Assembly: GCF_022489025.1 (NCBI RefSeq)
Contig: NZ_JAKVTG010000003.1
Coordinates: 186,001-250,000 of the forward strand
DNA: 64,000 bases
Source of the DNA: Planococcus halocryophilus
GTDB lineage: Bacteria > Bacillota > Bacilli > Bacillales_A > Planococcaceae
Direction of reading: 5' to 3'
The notes beneath the pieces were generated by a model, which saw only the letters and a list, made by a program, of their open reading frames with translations, searched no databases and had not been told where the DNA came from. The stretch's first letter is position 1; each line of letters opens with the position of its first letter. Shown in pieces: positions 28,655 through 36,232 of this stretch. Made by a program: the position numbers and the translations under genes.

Positions 28655-29434
28655 ATGGAAAAAATAAAAATCGCAATTGCAGATGATAATCGCGAATTGG
28701 TCGGACTGATGAAAGATTATTTAAATTTACAACCCAATATGGAAGTTGTAAATGTTGCCTATAACGGAAAAACCTGTATAGAAATGTTGAAAAGTGATAA
28801 AATCGACATTTTATTGCTAGATATCATCATGCCTTATCTGGACGGCATAGCCGTGCTTGATGCGATAAAGGAAAATGATGAGTTACAGGGAATTGACGTT
28901 ATTATGCTCTCAGCATTTGGGCAAGAATCAATTATGAGTCAGGCTGCCGATTACGGAGCTTCTTACTTTATTATGAAACCATTTGAGACCGATCGTTTAG
29001 TAGTGCAGATCAATCACATTATGAATAAGCGTGGCAATAAACCAGATGAGCCTGAAGTTAAACCGACTAAAGAAGATATTATTACCAATATAGTTAAAGA
29101 CATCGGCATTCCTCCTCATTTGAAAGGTTATAGTTATTTAAAAGAAGCAGTCTCATTGGTATTAGAACAACCCGAATTTTTGAACAAAATTACAAAAGAA
29201 CTTTATCCTGGCATCGCAACTAAATTCGATACAACATCATCAAGAGTTGAACGATCTATTCGACATGCCATCGAACAAGCGTGGACTCGTCATGAATCCG
29301 TGGATCATATTTCCGAAATCTTTGGCTACAGCGTAGCGCATTTAGAATCCAAGCCAACCAATTCGGAGTTTATTGCCATGGTGGCAGATAGTTTGCAAGT
29401 AGAAAATCGAGAAAATCGAGAAAAATCACATTAA
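28655..29434 (+). CDS. spo0A: Stage 0 sporulation response regulator Spo0A
   Basis: 259 residues. Receiver domain with acidic pocket D10-D11 and phospho-acceptor Asp56 (LLLDIIMP), then the Spo0A DNA-binding domain with DIGIPPHLKGYSYLKEAV, SRVERSIRHAIEQAW and KPTNSEFIAMVAD. All key residues are intact, so it should still bind 0A boxes. The absence of spoIVB and spoIIIA nearby suggests the host does not sporulate and that Spo0A now controls other things such as biofilm or stationary-phase genes; this is inference. Confidence 0.95.
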   Translation: MEKIKIAIADDNRELVGLMKDYLNLQPNMEVVNVAYNGKTCIEMLKSDKIDILLLDIIMPYLDGIAVLDAIKENDELQGIDVIMLSAFGQESIMSQAADYGASYFIMKPFETDRLVVQINHIMNKRGNKPDEPEVKPTKEDIITNIVKDIGIPPHLKGYSYLKEAVSLVLEQPEFLNKITKELYPGIATKFDTTSSRVERSIRHAIEQAWTRHESVDHISEIFGYSVAHLESKPTNSEFIAMVADSLQVENRENREKSH

Positions 29435-29435
29435 C

Positions 29436-29497
29436 AAAACCCCTTGAACCCTCTTTATCGTTGGAAAAGCGATGAGAAGGTGCAAGGGGTTTTTTTA
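29436..29497 (+). terminator. Terminator of spo0A
   Basis: CCCCTTG (29440-29446) pairs with CAAGGGG (29483-29489); inner ACC/GGT and ATCG/GCGAT extensions; seven T follow. Confidence 0.85.
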
Positions 29498-29689
29498 TAG
29501 AAAAGCTGAGAAATCCCTTAAAATTAATTTACTTTTCAGAAATTTAATGATATTTTTAATTTAAAGATTTGGTTTAAAAAAGGTGAAAAAAAGGAAAAGG
29601 ATAAGACAGAGTTTTCACAACGATAAAATAGAGAACTAGATTGATGTGAGAATCGATAAATCCAGTGATATGAAAAGAGGCGATCGCAA

Positions 29690-29821
29690 TTGCAATTAAT
29701 CAGGCAAATTGATGACTACTTTTTAGGTAATGACGAAGGAACTGTCGTAGACCGTCTGTATTTTTATGGTGTGTATTGTGTCAGCCTTCTTATCGCATTT
29801 TCCACAATGATGTCCATGTAA
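29690..29821 (+). CDS. Predicted 43-residue membrane microprotein
   Basis: An open frame starting at TTG 29690, ten bases behind AAAAGAGG, and ending at TAA 29819. The product has a charged N-terminal half (IRQIDDYFLGNDEGTVVDR) and a hydrophobic C-terminal helix (FYGVYCVSLLIAFSTMMSM). A strong terminator follows 30 bases later, consistent with an independent short transcript. I do not recognise the family. It occupies the place of yqiG-yqiI in B. subtilis. The call rests on ribosome site, composition and terminator. Confidence 0.55.
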   Translation: MQLIRQIDDYFLGNDEGTVVDRLYFYGVYCVSLLIAFSTMMSM

Positions 29822-29851
29822 TACAAGTAAAGATCAACATAGATTACCAAC

Positions 29852-29884
29852 CCGATGAGCAAAGCGCTCATTGGATTTTTTTTT
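29852..29884 (+). terminator. Terminator after the microgene
   Basis: CCGATGAGC (29852-29860) pairs with GCTCATTGG (29866-29874), one wobble, followed by nine T. The following 200 bases to the next gene show nothing I can identify. Confidence 0.85.
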
Positions 29885-30100
29885 AGAACAAAGCTGTTTG
29901 AAGCTTACCATGTAGTCTTCTACATAAGGATATCTCCGAAAGTCAAAACCAAATACGCCATCAACAAACCGGCATTGCTTTTAGTTTTGGATAAGAGATG
30001 ATAACATGGTAGTGAAACTGAAGAAAAAGGGTCAGTAAAACAAAAGGATTAGACGTTTTTCTGGTTCAGTGGATTTCAGAAACGGAAGAGGATGATTTTA

Positions 30101-30826
30101 TTGTCTGAAGTCAAAGTGTATGCACACCGAGGCGCTTCAGGATATGCACTAGAAAACACATGGGATGCTTTTACTAAAGCATGTGAATTAGGTGTGGGTA
30201 TCGAACTTGATGTACAAATTACTAAAGACGGTGTTGTGGTCGTGTATCATGATGATAATTTAAGGCGTTTAACCGGTATTAATGAGGACATTGATACGCT
30301 TGATTATGAAGATATAAAAGAATTGCGTGTCGGCAGAAGATGGATGCGGAAATTTCAACAGCACCAAATCCCGCTAGCTTATGAAGTATTTCAATGGGCG
30401 AAGAAAAAGAAAATCCCGCTGAATGTAGAGTTGAAAGGGTCATTTGCGAAAAACCCAAAAGGACCTCAAGTTCTTGCTGCTATGTTAGAAGGAATGGAAG
30501 ACATCCATTTATCTTCATTTAATCCACAATTGCTTCAAGAAATGAAGCAATTAATGCCGTCTACTGAAATGGCATGGATTATTAAGAAGAATAAGCAACT
30601 TGCTTATTCTGAGGAAATGGACTGGGTGGACAGTATTCATCTTCATAAACGGCTGCTTGGCAAACCTTTATGGACGGATATATTGAAATTAAATAAGAAT
30701 GTACGCTTATACGGCATTCTTGGCTCAGAGTCGCTCACACGTCTCCTAGAGCCTCAAATGATTGGTATTATTACAGATCACCCAGATCGTGTTAAAAGAA
30801 AAATGGCATCACCCTTTATTGGGTGA
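30101..30826 (+). CDS. Glycerophosphodiester phosphodiesterase (YqiK-like)
   Basis: Hydrolyses glycerophosphodiesters to glycerol 3-phosphate and an alcohol. 241 residues without signal peptide, so cytosolic. HRGASGYALENT, IELDVQITKDGVVVVYHDDNL with the catalytic His and metal-binding Glu/Asp, and NVELKG are the family motifs. TTG 30101 is chosen, ten bases behind GGAAGAGG; ATG 30092 is too close to it. The last codons lie inside a perfect hairpin that is repeated at 31.47 kb. Confidence 0.9.
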   Translation: MSEVKVYAHRGASGYALENTWDAFTKACELGVGIELDVQITKDGVVVVYHDDNLRRLTGINEDIDTLDYEDIKELRVGRRWMRKFQQHQIPLAYEVFQWAKKKKIPLNVELKGSFAKNPKGPQVLAAMLEGMEDIHLSSFNPQLLQEMKQLMPSTEMAWIIKKNKQLAYSEEMDWVDSIHLHKRLLGKPLWTDILKLNKNVRLYGILGSESLTRLLEPQMIGIITDHPDRVKRKMASPFIG

Positions 30827-30834
30827 TGCCATTT
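30801..30834. repeat. 34-bp hairpin, copy 1
   Basis: Perfect 14-bp stem AAATGGCATCACCC with a TTTATT loop. It overlaps the stop codon of the glycerophosphodiesterase gene. An identical 34-base copy lies at 31473-31506. This copy has a weak T tail. Confidence 0.9.
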
Positions 30835-30935
30835 CAACTTCATATGGGGATTCTTTGCACCCAGTTGGCTGCTTTCCGCAAACAAGCGCTGAGCCCTCCT
30901 AAAGTGGACCCTAATCGTCAGCGTATATGTAGAGT

Positions 30936-31076
30936 GGAACTGCGGAGCAAGTAAAAGATCTTACAGAGTGATTTGGAGCAGATGAAGTCACCGTAATCCC
31001 AAATATTTCGGATGCCGCTAACCGCATGAGCGCATTGCATTTATTGGCATCAGTATTTGATTTGTCTGGAAAATGA
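30936..31076 (+). pseudogene. Decayed C-terminus of a luciferase-like flavin monooxygenase
   Basis: In one frame the codons read GTAEQVKDLTE, stop, FGADEVTVIPN, then an Arg-containing helix ending LLASVFDLSGK and a stop at 31074. This matches the conserved C-terminal end of LLM-class flavin-dependent oxidoreductases (GTPEQV...GADE...R...LLAEVF). An in-frame TGA at 30969 and a TAG just upstream at 30930 show decay. Nothing of the catalytic barrel is recognisable upstream. Confidence 0.65.
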
Positions 31077-31296
31077 AATTATTTCTACTTTGCTTCGTAT
31101 AAACTAAAAAAGCAGATGGGCAGGCTTGGCGAATAGAAATCAAATCGAAAGAGAGAGAAAAGAAAAATCGCTAGTGGATTTTTGATGCGGTTCTTGAAAG
31201 TTTAGAGATTTTTTTTATATTCCACGTTTAGTTTTGCACATTGTTTTGGAAGTGAATCGCTAAGGGGAATTTTTTTGCTAGCTATCATCAGATTTC

Positions 31297-31396
31297 GGAT
31301 TGGACAGTATTTTTCGATTTTGGATAGTATTTGACTCGATTTCGACAGTATTCTATCCGATTCGGACAGTATTTCACACAATCCCGACAGTATCGC
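31297..31396. repeat. Five tandem copies of a 20-22-bp unit
   Basis: The core GGACAGTATTT, preceded by GATT, recurs with small changes at 31302, 31322, 31343, 31364 and 31384, a step of 20-22 bp (two helical turns). The stretch 31077-31296 before it holds nothing I recognise. Not a CRISPR: units abut and there are no constant-length unique spacers. Confidence 0.8.
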
Positions 31397-31409
31397 CAGT
31401 AAATGGAAA

Positions 31410-31435
31410 AAACCACCTAAACTAGGCGGCTTTTC
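31410..31435 (+). terminator. Hairpin with T tail in the 31-kb intergenic region
   Basis: AAAACCACCTA pairs with TAGGCGGCTTTT with one mismatch and one bulge. A weak plus-strand terminator. Confidence 0.45.
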
Positions 31436-31472
31436 GTCGTACTCATTTTAATTAGACTTTTTCTGAAATCTG

Positions 31473-31512
31473 AAATGGCATCACCCTTTATTGGGTGATG
31501 CCATTTTTTTAT
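31473..31512 (+). terminator. 34-bp hairpin, copy 2, with T tail
   Basis: Bases 31473-31506 are identical to 30801-30834. Here seven or more T follow on the plus strand, so this copy is a good terminator for plus-strand reading. It lies just after the stop of the minus-strand DUF2627 gene. Confidence 0.88.
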
Positions 31513-31742
31513 TTCTGGAATCTTTTTGATACATTGCCTTTTTTTCGATCTCGATTTAACAGGAAACCTGCAAAAAATCCGATTCCGAGAACGACAAAAA
31601 TAGTACCAAGCGTAAACTGAAGCCAAAGAGCCGGATAAGGCTCTAACAATTTATTGAATAAAGTATCGCGCATCAACTTAATACCATACGCCGCCATGAT
31701 TCCAGGAATCAGCAAAATAATAAACGCCACGAGACGACCCAT
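31509..31742 (-). CDS. DUF2627 small membrane protein (YqzF-like)
   Basis: 77 residues with two membrane helices (MGRLVAFIILLIPGIMAAYGIKLMRD start, then LQFTLGTIFVVLGIGFFAGFLL) and a basic C-terminus. The ATG at 31742 is preceded by GAAGGATG on the minus strand; the open frame extends upstream without a ribosome site. Position next to bkdR is the same as yqzF in Bacilli. Function unknown. Confidence 0.85.
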   Translation of the reverse strand: MGRLVAFIILLIPGIMAAYGIKLMRDTLFNKLLEPYPALWLQFTLGTIFVVLGIGFFAGFLLNRDRKKGNVSKRFQK

Positions 31743-31826
31743 ATTTCCACATCCTTCTGTATCTATTGTTTCCAATTCGGTTAAAGTTGTCAAGAAAACC
31801 TTCCTGATGTACGCTTAAAACATTAG

Positions 31827-31840
31827 TGCAATTATTTGCA
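31827..31840. promoter_or_regulatory. Palindrome TGCAA-N4-TTGCA upstream of bkdR
   Basis: TGCAATTATTTGCA, centred 34 bases before the bkdR ATG. The same palindrome occurs twice in front of ptb. Probable operator of a regulator shared by bkdR and the bkd operon, most simply BkdR itself. Confidence 0.6.
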
Positions 31841-31867
31841 TGACTGCAGAAAAGAGGATGAAATAAT

Positions 31868-33913
31868 ATGCAAAACGTGTTGATTGTTGGTGGTGGAGTT
31901 GGCGGGTCAGCTATATTAAACACACTCTTGGAATCAGATTATTTACATGTGCGAGGTGTTGTCGATTTAACACTTGATGCACCCGCAATTAAAACTGCAC
32001 AATCTCATGGGATTTCCGTTGCGACCGATTTTCGGGAATTTAACAAAACAGAAATTGATATCGTATTTAACGTCACAGGAAGTGAGTTTCTCTATCAAGA
32101 GCTTAAGGAATACACCCTAGAAAAAACGGTTATTATACCTGGTAGTCTTGCAAATGTATTGGTCAGGCTATTAGAAGAAAAAGAGCATTTTATCAGTCGT
32201 CTTAGTAAAGAAAGTCATAGAGAAAAGATAATACTTAACTCGATCGAAGAAGGCATGATTGGGATTGATAATACAAGTCATATTACGTTTATGAACAAAA
32301 GTGCCGCTAGAATGTTAGAAGTTACTGTTGAAGAAACAATCGGCAAGCATATCCATGAGTTTATATCATTAAGTGAATTACCAAGAACTTATGAAACCGG
32401 CCGTGTTGAATTAAATAAAGAATTGCAATTGAGAAAGGGTTCGAGAATTGTCACTTCTCGCTTTCCAATGATTGGAGACGATGGAAAAACCATCGGAGCA
32501 TTTGCGGTATTTAAAGATATTACTGAAGTAGTTGCACTAGCAGAAGAAATCACGGACCTAAAAGAAATTCAGACAATGTTAGAGGCCATTATTCAATCGA
32601 GCGATGATGCCATATCAGTAGTTGATGAAAAAGGTAATGGATTATTAGTCAATCCGGCGTATACCCGTATTACTGGATTGCAGATGAAAGATGTTATCGG
32701 TCATCCAGCTTCAGCTGATATTTCTGAAGGTGAGAGTATGCACTTAAAAGCATTGCAAACTCGAAAGCCAGTGCGGGGCGTCAACTTAAAAGTTGGACCA
32801 GCAAATCGAGAAGTCATTGTGAATGTTGCGCCGATTATTGTCGATAACAAGTTAAAAGGCAGTGTCGGAGTTATTCATGATACAACAGAAATTCGCTCTT
32901 TAATGAAGGAACTAGACCGAGCACGAAGCATTATTCGGACACTAGAATCCAAATATACGTTTGATGACATTATCGGATTGTCTTCAGAGATGCAATTATC
33001 TTTGCAACAAGCCAAACTTGCAGCCCAAACTTTGGTGACAGTTTTACTGCGCGGTGAATCAGGAACGGGTAAAGAATTGTTTGCTCATGCTATTCATAGT
33101 GCTAGTGAGCGGAAATACAATAAGTTTGTCCGCGTTAACTGTGCTGCTCTTTCTGAAGAGTTACTAGATAGTGAACTTTTCGGTTACGAGGAAGGAACGA
33201 TTCCAGGTAGTAGAACAGGAGAAAAGCGTGGCTTATTTGAAGAAGCGAACAACGGCAGTATTTTTTTAGATGAAATCGGTGAATTGTCAACAATGCTTCA
33301 AAGCAAATTATTGCGTGTGTTGCAGGAGCATGAAACCTTGCGCATCGGTGGCAGTAAACCAATTCCTGTTAATGTTCGGGTTATTGCCTCGACAAATGCC
33401 AATATGGAAAAAGCATTACTCGAAGGGAAATTCCGTGAAGATCTTTATTATCGCTTAAACCGGATGCCGATTTTAATTCCCCCTTTGCGTAATCGAAAAC
33501 AAGATATTCCAAGAATTACTGAACGCCTCTTATTAAAATTAAATCAAGAGTATGGTCGCAGCGTTGAATCGATATCAGACAAAGCACTGCAATATTTACG
33601 CGTTTATGATTGGCCAGGAAATGTCCGAGAACTGGAGAATGTTCTGAGCCGGTCGATGATTTTTATGCAAATGAATGATCGAGTGTTAACAGAAGAGCAT
33701 ATTCCACTCAATATGTTGAAAGTGGCTGAAGCAAAAAACGAAGTGCTCATCCAGTCTTCGATGCCTTTGCAAGAACAATTGGATACAGTAGAGCGAGGGA
33801 TTTTGCATCATGCGCTAAAGCAAGCAGGAGGCAATAAATCGAAAACGGCTAAACAATTAGAGATTTCGCTTAGAACTTTGTATTACAAATTAGAGAAATA
33901 TGGTTTAATGTGA
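31868..33913 (+). CDS. bkdR: BkdR, enhancer-binding-type regulator of the bkd operon
   Basis: 681 residues: N-terminal Rossmann-like domain (1-115, VLIVGGGVGGSAI), two PAS domains (about 120-220 and 235-345), AAA+ domain with Walker A GESGTGKE near residue 397 and Walker B IFLDEIGEL, and a C-terminal Fis-type helix-turn-helix (KSKTAKQLEISLRTLYYKL). In sigma-54 activators the loop after FGYEEG reads GAFTGA; here residues 443-448 are GTIPGS. That loop contacts sigma-54, so this protein may not act through sigma-54. Directly upstream of ptb, as in B. subtilis. Confidence 0.92.
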   Translation: MQNVLIVGGGVGGSAILNTLLESDYLHVRGVVDLTLDAPAIKTAQSHGISVATDFREFNKTEIDIVFNVTGSEFLYQELKEYTLEKTVIIPGSLANVLVRLLEEKEHFISRLSKESHREKIILNSIEEGMIGIDNTSHITFMNKSAARMLEVTVEETIGKHIHEFISLSELPRTYETGRVELNKELQLRKGSRIVTSRFPMIGDDGKTIGAFAVFKDITEVVALAEEITDLKEIQTMLEAIIQSSDDAISVVDEKGNGLLVNPAYTRITGLQMKDVIGHPASADISEGESMHLKALQTRKPVRGVNLKVGPANREVIVNVAPIIVDNKLKGSVGVIHDTTEIRSLMKELDRARSIIRTLESKYTFDDIIGLSSEMQLSLQQAKLAAQTLVTVLLRGESGTGKELFAHAIHSASERKYNKFVRVNCAALSEELLDSELFGYEEGTIPGSRTGEKRGLFEEANNGSIFLDEIGELSTMLQSKLLRVLQEHETLRIGGSKPIPVNVRVIASTNANMEKALLEGKFREDLYYRLNRMPILIPPLRNRKQDIPRITERLLLKLNQEYGRSVESISDKALQYLRVYDWPGNVRELENVLSRSMIFMQMNDRVLTEEHIPLNMLKVAEAKNEVLIQSSMPLQEQLDTVERGILHHALKQAGGNKSKTAKQLEISLRTLYYKLEKYGLM

Positions 33914-33915
33914 GG

Positions 33916-33953
33916 TTTTGCAACATTTTGCAGGGTTTTGCAATAAATTGCAA
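33916..33953. promoter_or_regulatory. Phased TTGCA repeats and two palindromes upstream of ptb
   Basis: TTTTGCA begins at 33916, 33926 and 33936, with a fourth TTGCA at 33948, a 10-bp period. They form two palindromes TGCAA-N4-TTGCA (33919-33932 and 33939-33952) with centres 20 bp apart, on one DNA face. The second sits inside the larger perfect palindrome TTGCAATAAATTGCAA. Same motif as upstream of bkdR. Probable activator or repressor site about 100 bases before ptb. Confidence 0.65.
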
Positions 33954-33969
33954 TATTTCATGGCCTAAT

Positions 33970-33999
33970 TTGAAAATAAAACGCTTTCATCCCTTATAT
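33970..33999 (+). promoter_or_regulatory. Sigma-A-type promoter and possible cre site of the bkd operon
   Basis: TTGAAA (33970-33975), 18 bases, TTATAT (33994-33999). Between them, 33977-33990 matches the CcpA cre consensus at 12 of 14 positions (AAAACGCTTTCA core). No GG-N10-GC pair of a sigma-54 promoter is seen in the 130 bases before ptb. Confidence 0.5.
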
Positions 34000-34045
34000 A
34001 TGGCGTTTAGTTCTGTTTTAATTAAGAAGAATGAGGTGAGCAACA

Positions 34046-34954
34046 TTGGCCACATTAAAGCAGTTAATCGAAAATATCCCGAGCGGAACAAATCATACTG
34101 TTGCAGTTGCGGCAGCAGCTGATTTGTTTGTGCTCGAAGCAATTAGTATGGCTGTAGAACGGAAAATGGCGTACTTTCGATTATACGACGATGAAAATGC
34201 AGTGACGAACATGATAGAGAAAAATTTTCCTCATTTGCTCAATCACCCAGATATTGTGCTCTGTCATGTCAGCAGTCAAGAATCTGCTGCTAAAGCAGCT
34301 GTTATTTCCGTATTCAAGAAAGAAAGCGATATCTTGATGAAGGGACAACTCGCAACCGCTGTGCTATTAAAAGCAGTATTAAATCGAGATTACGGCTTGC
34401 GGACAGGTTCAGTTATGTCCCAGGTTGCTGCATTTGAAGTAGCTGGATTTGATCGACTCATTTTTGTGACAGATGCAGGAATGAATATCAGTCCTGATTT
34501 ATCTCAGAAAGTTCAAATTATCGAAAACGCTGTTCACATTGCTCGTTCAATCGGTATTGAAAATCCGATTGTCGCTCCTTTAGCGGGGGTGGAAGTTATT
34601 AATCCGAATATGCAAGCAACACTTGATGCTGCAGCGCTTACCGCCATGAATCAACGCGGGCAAATCAAAAATTGTGTAGTTGATGGACCATTTGCTCTCG
34701 ACAATGCAATATCCATTGATGCAGCCAAAAACAAACGGATTGCAGGAAAAAATGCCGGAAAAGCCGACATTCTGCTCGTTCCATCTATTGAATCAGGCAA
34801 CATTTTGTATAAATCACTGGTATTTTTTGCAAATGCCAAAGTAGGCAGCATTGTAACAGGCGCAAAAGCGCCTATCGTATTGTCATCACGTGCTGACAGT
34901 GCCGAAAGTAAATTGTATTCACTGGCTTTGGCCATTTATTCATCACTAAATTAG
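34046..34954 (+). CDS. ptb: Phosphate butyryltransferase (branched-chain acyl-CoA)
   Basis: Converts acyl-CoA (isobutyryl-, isovaleryl-) and phosphate to acyl phosphate, which Buk uses to make ATP. 302 residues of the phosphate acetyl/butyryltransferase family, with SVMSQVAAF, TDAGMNISPDL and VDGPFALDNA motifs. TTG 34046 lies behind GAGGTGAG. First gene of the bkd operon. Confidence 0.92.
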   Translation: MATLKQLIENIPSGTNHTVAVAAAADLFVLEAISMAVERKMAYFRLYDDENAVTNMIEKNFPHLLNHPDIVLCHVSSQESAAKAAVISVFKKESDILMKGQLATAVLLKAVLNRDYGLRTGSVMSQVAAFEVAGFDRLIFVTDAGMNISPDLSQKVQIIENAVHIARSIGIENPIVAPLAGVEVINPNMQATLDAAALTAMNQRGQIKNCVVDGPFALDNAISIDAAKNKRIAGKNAGKADILLVPSIESGNILYKSLVFFANAKVGSIVTGAKAPIVLSSRADSAESKLYSLALAIYSSLN

Positions 34955-34979
34955 GAATTATTATTAGGGGGAATTAACA

Positions 34980-36074
34980 ATGGAAATATTTAAAAAAATG
35001 GAAGAACACGACTACGAACAATTAGTATTTTGCCAAGATAAAAGTTCAGGACTTAAAGCAATCATTTGCATTCACGATACTACTCTAGGGCCAGCACTTG
35101 GCGGAACGCGTATGTGGAATTATGCAACAGAAGAAGAAGCAATTGAAGATGCGATTCGTTTAGGTCGCGGAATGACTTATAAAAATGCTGCAGCAGGTCT
35201 TAATCTAGGTGGCGGTAAAACAGTCATTATCGGAGATCCACTAAAAGACAAAAATGAAGAAATGTTCCGTGCATTTGGTCGCTTTATCCAAGGATTAAAT
35301 GGTCGTTACATTACTGCTGAAGATGTTGGAACAACAGTTGCTGATATGGATTTAATCCATGATGAAACTGATTTCGTTACAGGAATTTCACCGGCATTTG
35401 GTTCTTCAGGTAACCCATCACCAGTAACAGCTTACGGCGCTTATATCGGGATGAAAGCTGCTGCTTTAGAAGCATTTGGCGATGATTCTCTAGAAGGCAA
35501 AACTGTAGCAGTTCAAGGTGTTGGTAACGTTGCTTACCCACTTTGCGAATACCTTCACAAAGAAGGCGCAAAATTAATCGTCACAGACATTAACGAAGCT
35601 GCAGTAAAACGTGCAGTAGAAGCATTTGGAGCGACAGCAGTTGCACCAAATGATATTTATTCGCAAGAAGCGGATATTTTCGCACCATGTGCAATGGGCG
35701 CTATTATTAACGACGTAACAATTCCTCAATTGAAAGTTAAAGTTGTTGCAGGATCTGCAAATAACCAATTAAAAGAACAACGTCACGGCGATGAATTAGA
35801 AGCTCGCGGAATTGTTTATGCACCTGACTTTGTTATCAACTCAGGCGGTGTTATTAACGTAGCTGATGAATTATACGGATACAACAACGAACGTGCGATG
35901 AAACGCGTTGAAACAATTTACGACAGCATTACGAAAATTTTTGCTATCGCTAAACGCGATAACATCCCAAGTTATATCGCTGCAGACCGTATGGCTGAAG
36001 AACGCATTGAACGCGTACGCAAATCAAGATCTCAATTCTTAAGAAACGAACATAATATTTTAAGCAGAAGATAA
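34980..36074 (+). CDS. bcd: Leucine dehydrogenase
   Basis: NAD-dependent oxidative deamination of Leu, Ile and Val to keto acids for the Bkd complex. 364 residues. [12 protein letters not shown] holds the catalytic Lys; [15 protein letters not shown] is the NAD-binding motif; [13 protein letters not shown] is conserved near the C-terminus. ATG behind AGGGGG. Confidence 0.95.
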   Translation: MEIFKKMEEHDYEQLVFCQDKSSGLKAIICIHDTTLGPALGGTRMWNYATEEEAIEDAIRLGRGMTYKNAAAGLNLGGGKTVIIGDPLKDKNEEMFRAFGRFIQGLNGRYITAEDVGTTVADMDLIHDETDFVTGISPAFGSSGNPSPVTAYGAYIGMKAAALEAFGDDSLEGKTVAVQGVGNVAYPLCEYLHKEGAKLIVTDINEAAVKRAVEAFGATAVAPNDIYSQEADIFAPCAMGAIINDVTIPQLKVKVVAGSANNQLKEQRHGDELEARGIVYAPDFVINSGGVINVADELYGYNNERAMKRVETIYDSITKIFAIAKRDNIPSYIAADRMAEERIERVRKSRSQFLRNEHNILSRR

Positions 36075-36140
36075 AAAAGACCAAACCGCGATATGGAATC
36101 TTTTTCATGCCGCTTTAGCCGTACTCGGCTTGGCCTCTGT

Positions 36141-36176
36141 AAGAAGTCAGGCATAGTACGCCTGGCTTCTTGCTTT
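36141..36176 (+). terminator. Hairpin between bcd and buk
   Basis: A 12-bp stem (36141-36152 with 36160-36171, one wobble), followed by TGCTTTG rather than a T run. A smaller AGCCG/CGGCT hairpin precedes it. May lower or process the downstream message; not a clean terminator. Confidence 0.45.
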
Positions 36177-36232
36177 GTCTAGCGGAAATATGGGTTGCAA
36201 ACTCGATCAATAAAGCGAAAGGGGGGAAGGAT

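Noticed and set aside
31297-31396. CRISPR array
   Set aside because: Units of 20-22 bp abut with no unique spacers, and no cas genes are near.
33961-34016. Sigma-54 promoter before ptb (two TGGC sites, at 33961 and 34001)
   Set aside because: Neither has GC or TTGC at the required distance; both are off by one to two bases and fail the GG-N10-GC rule.
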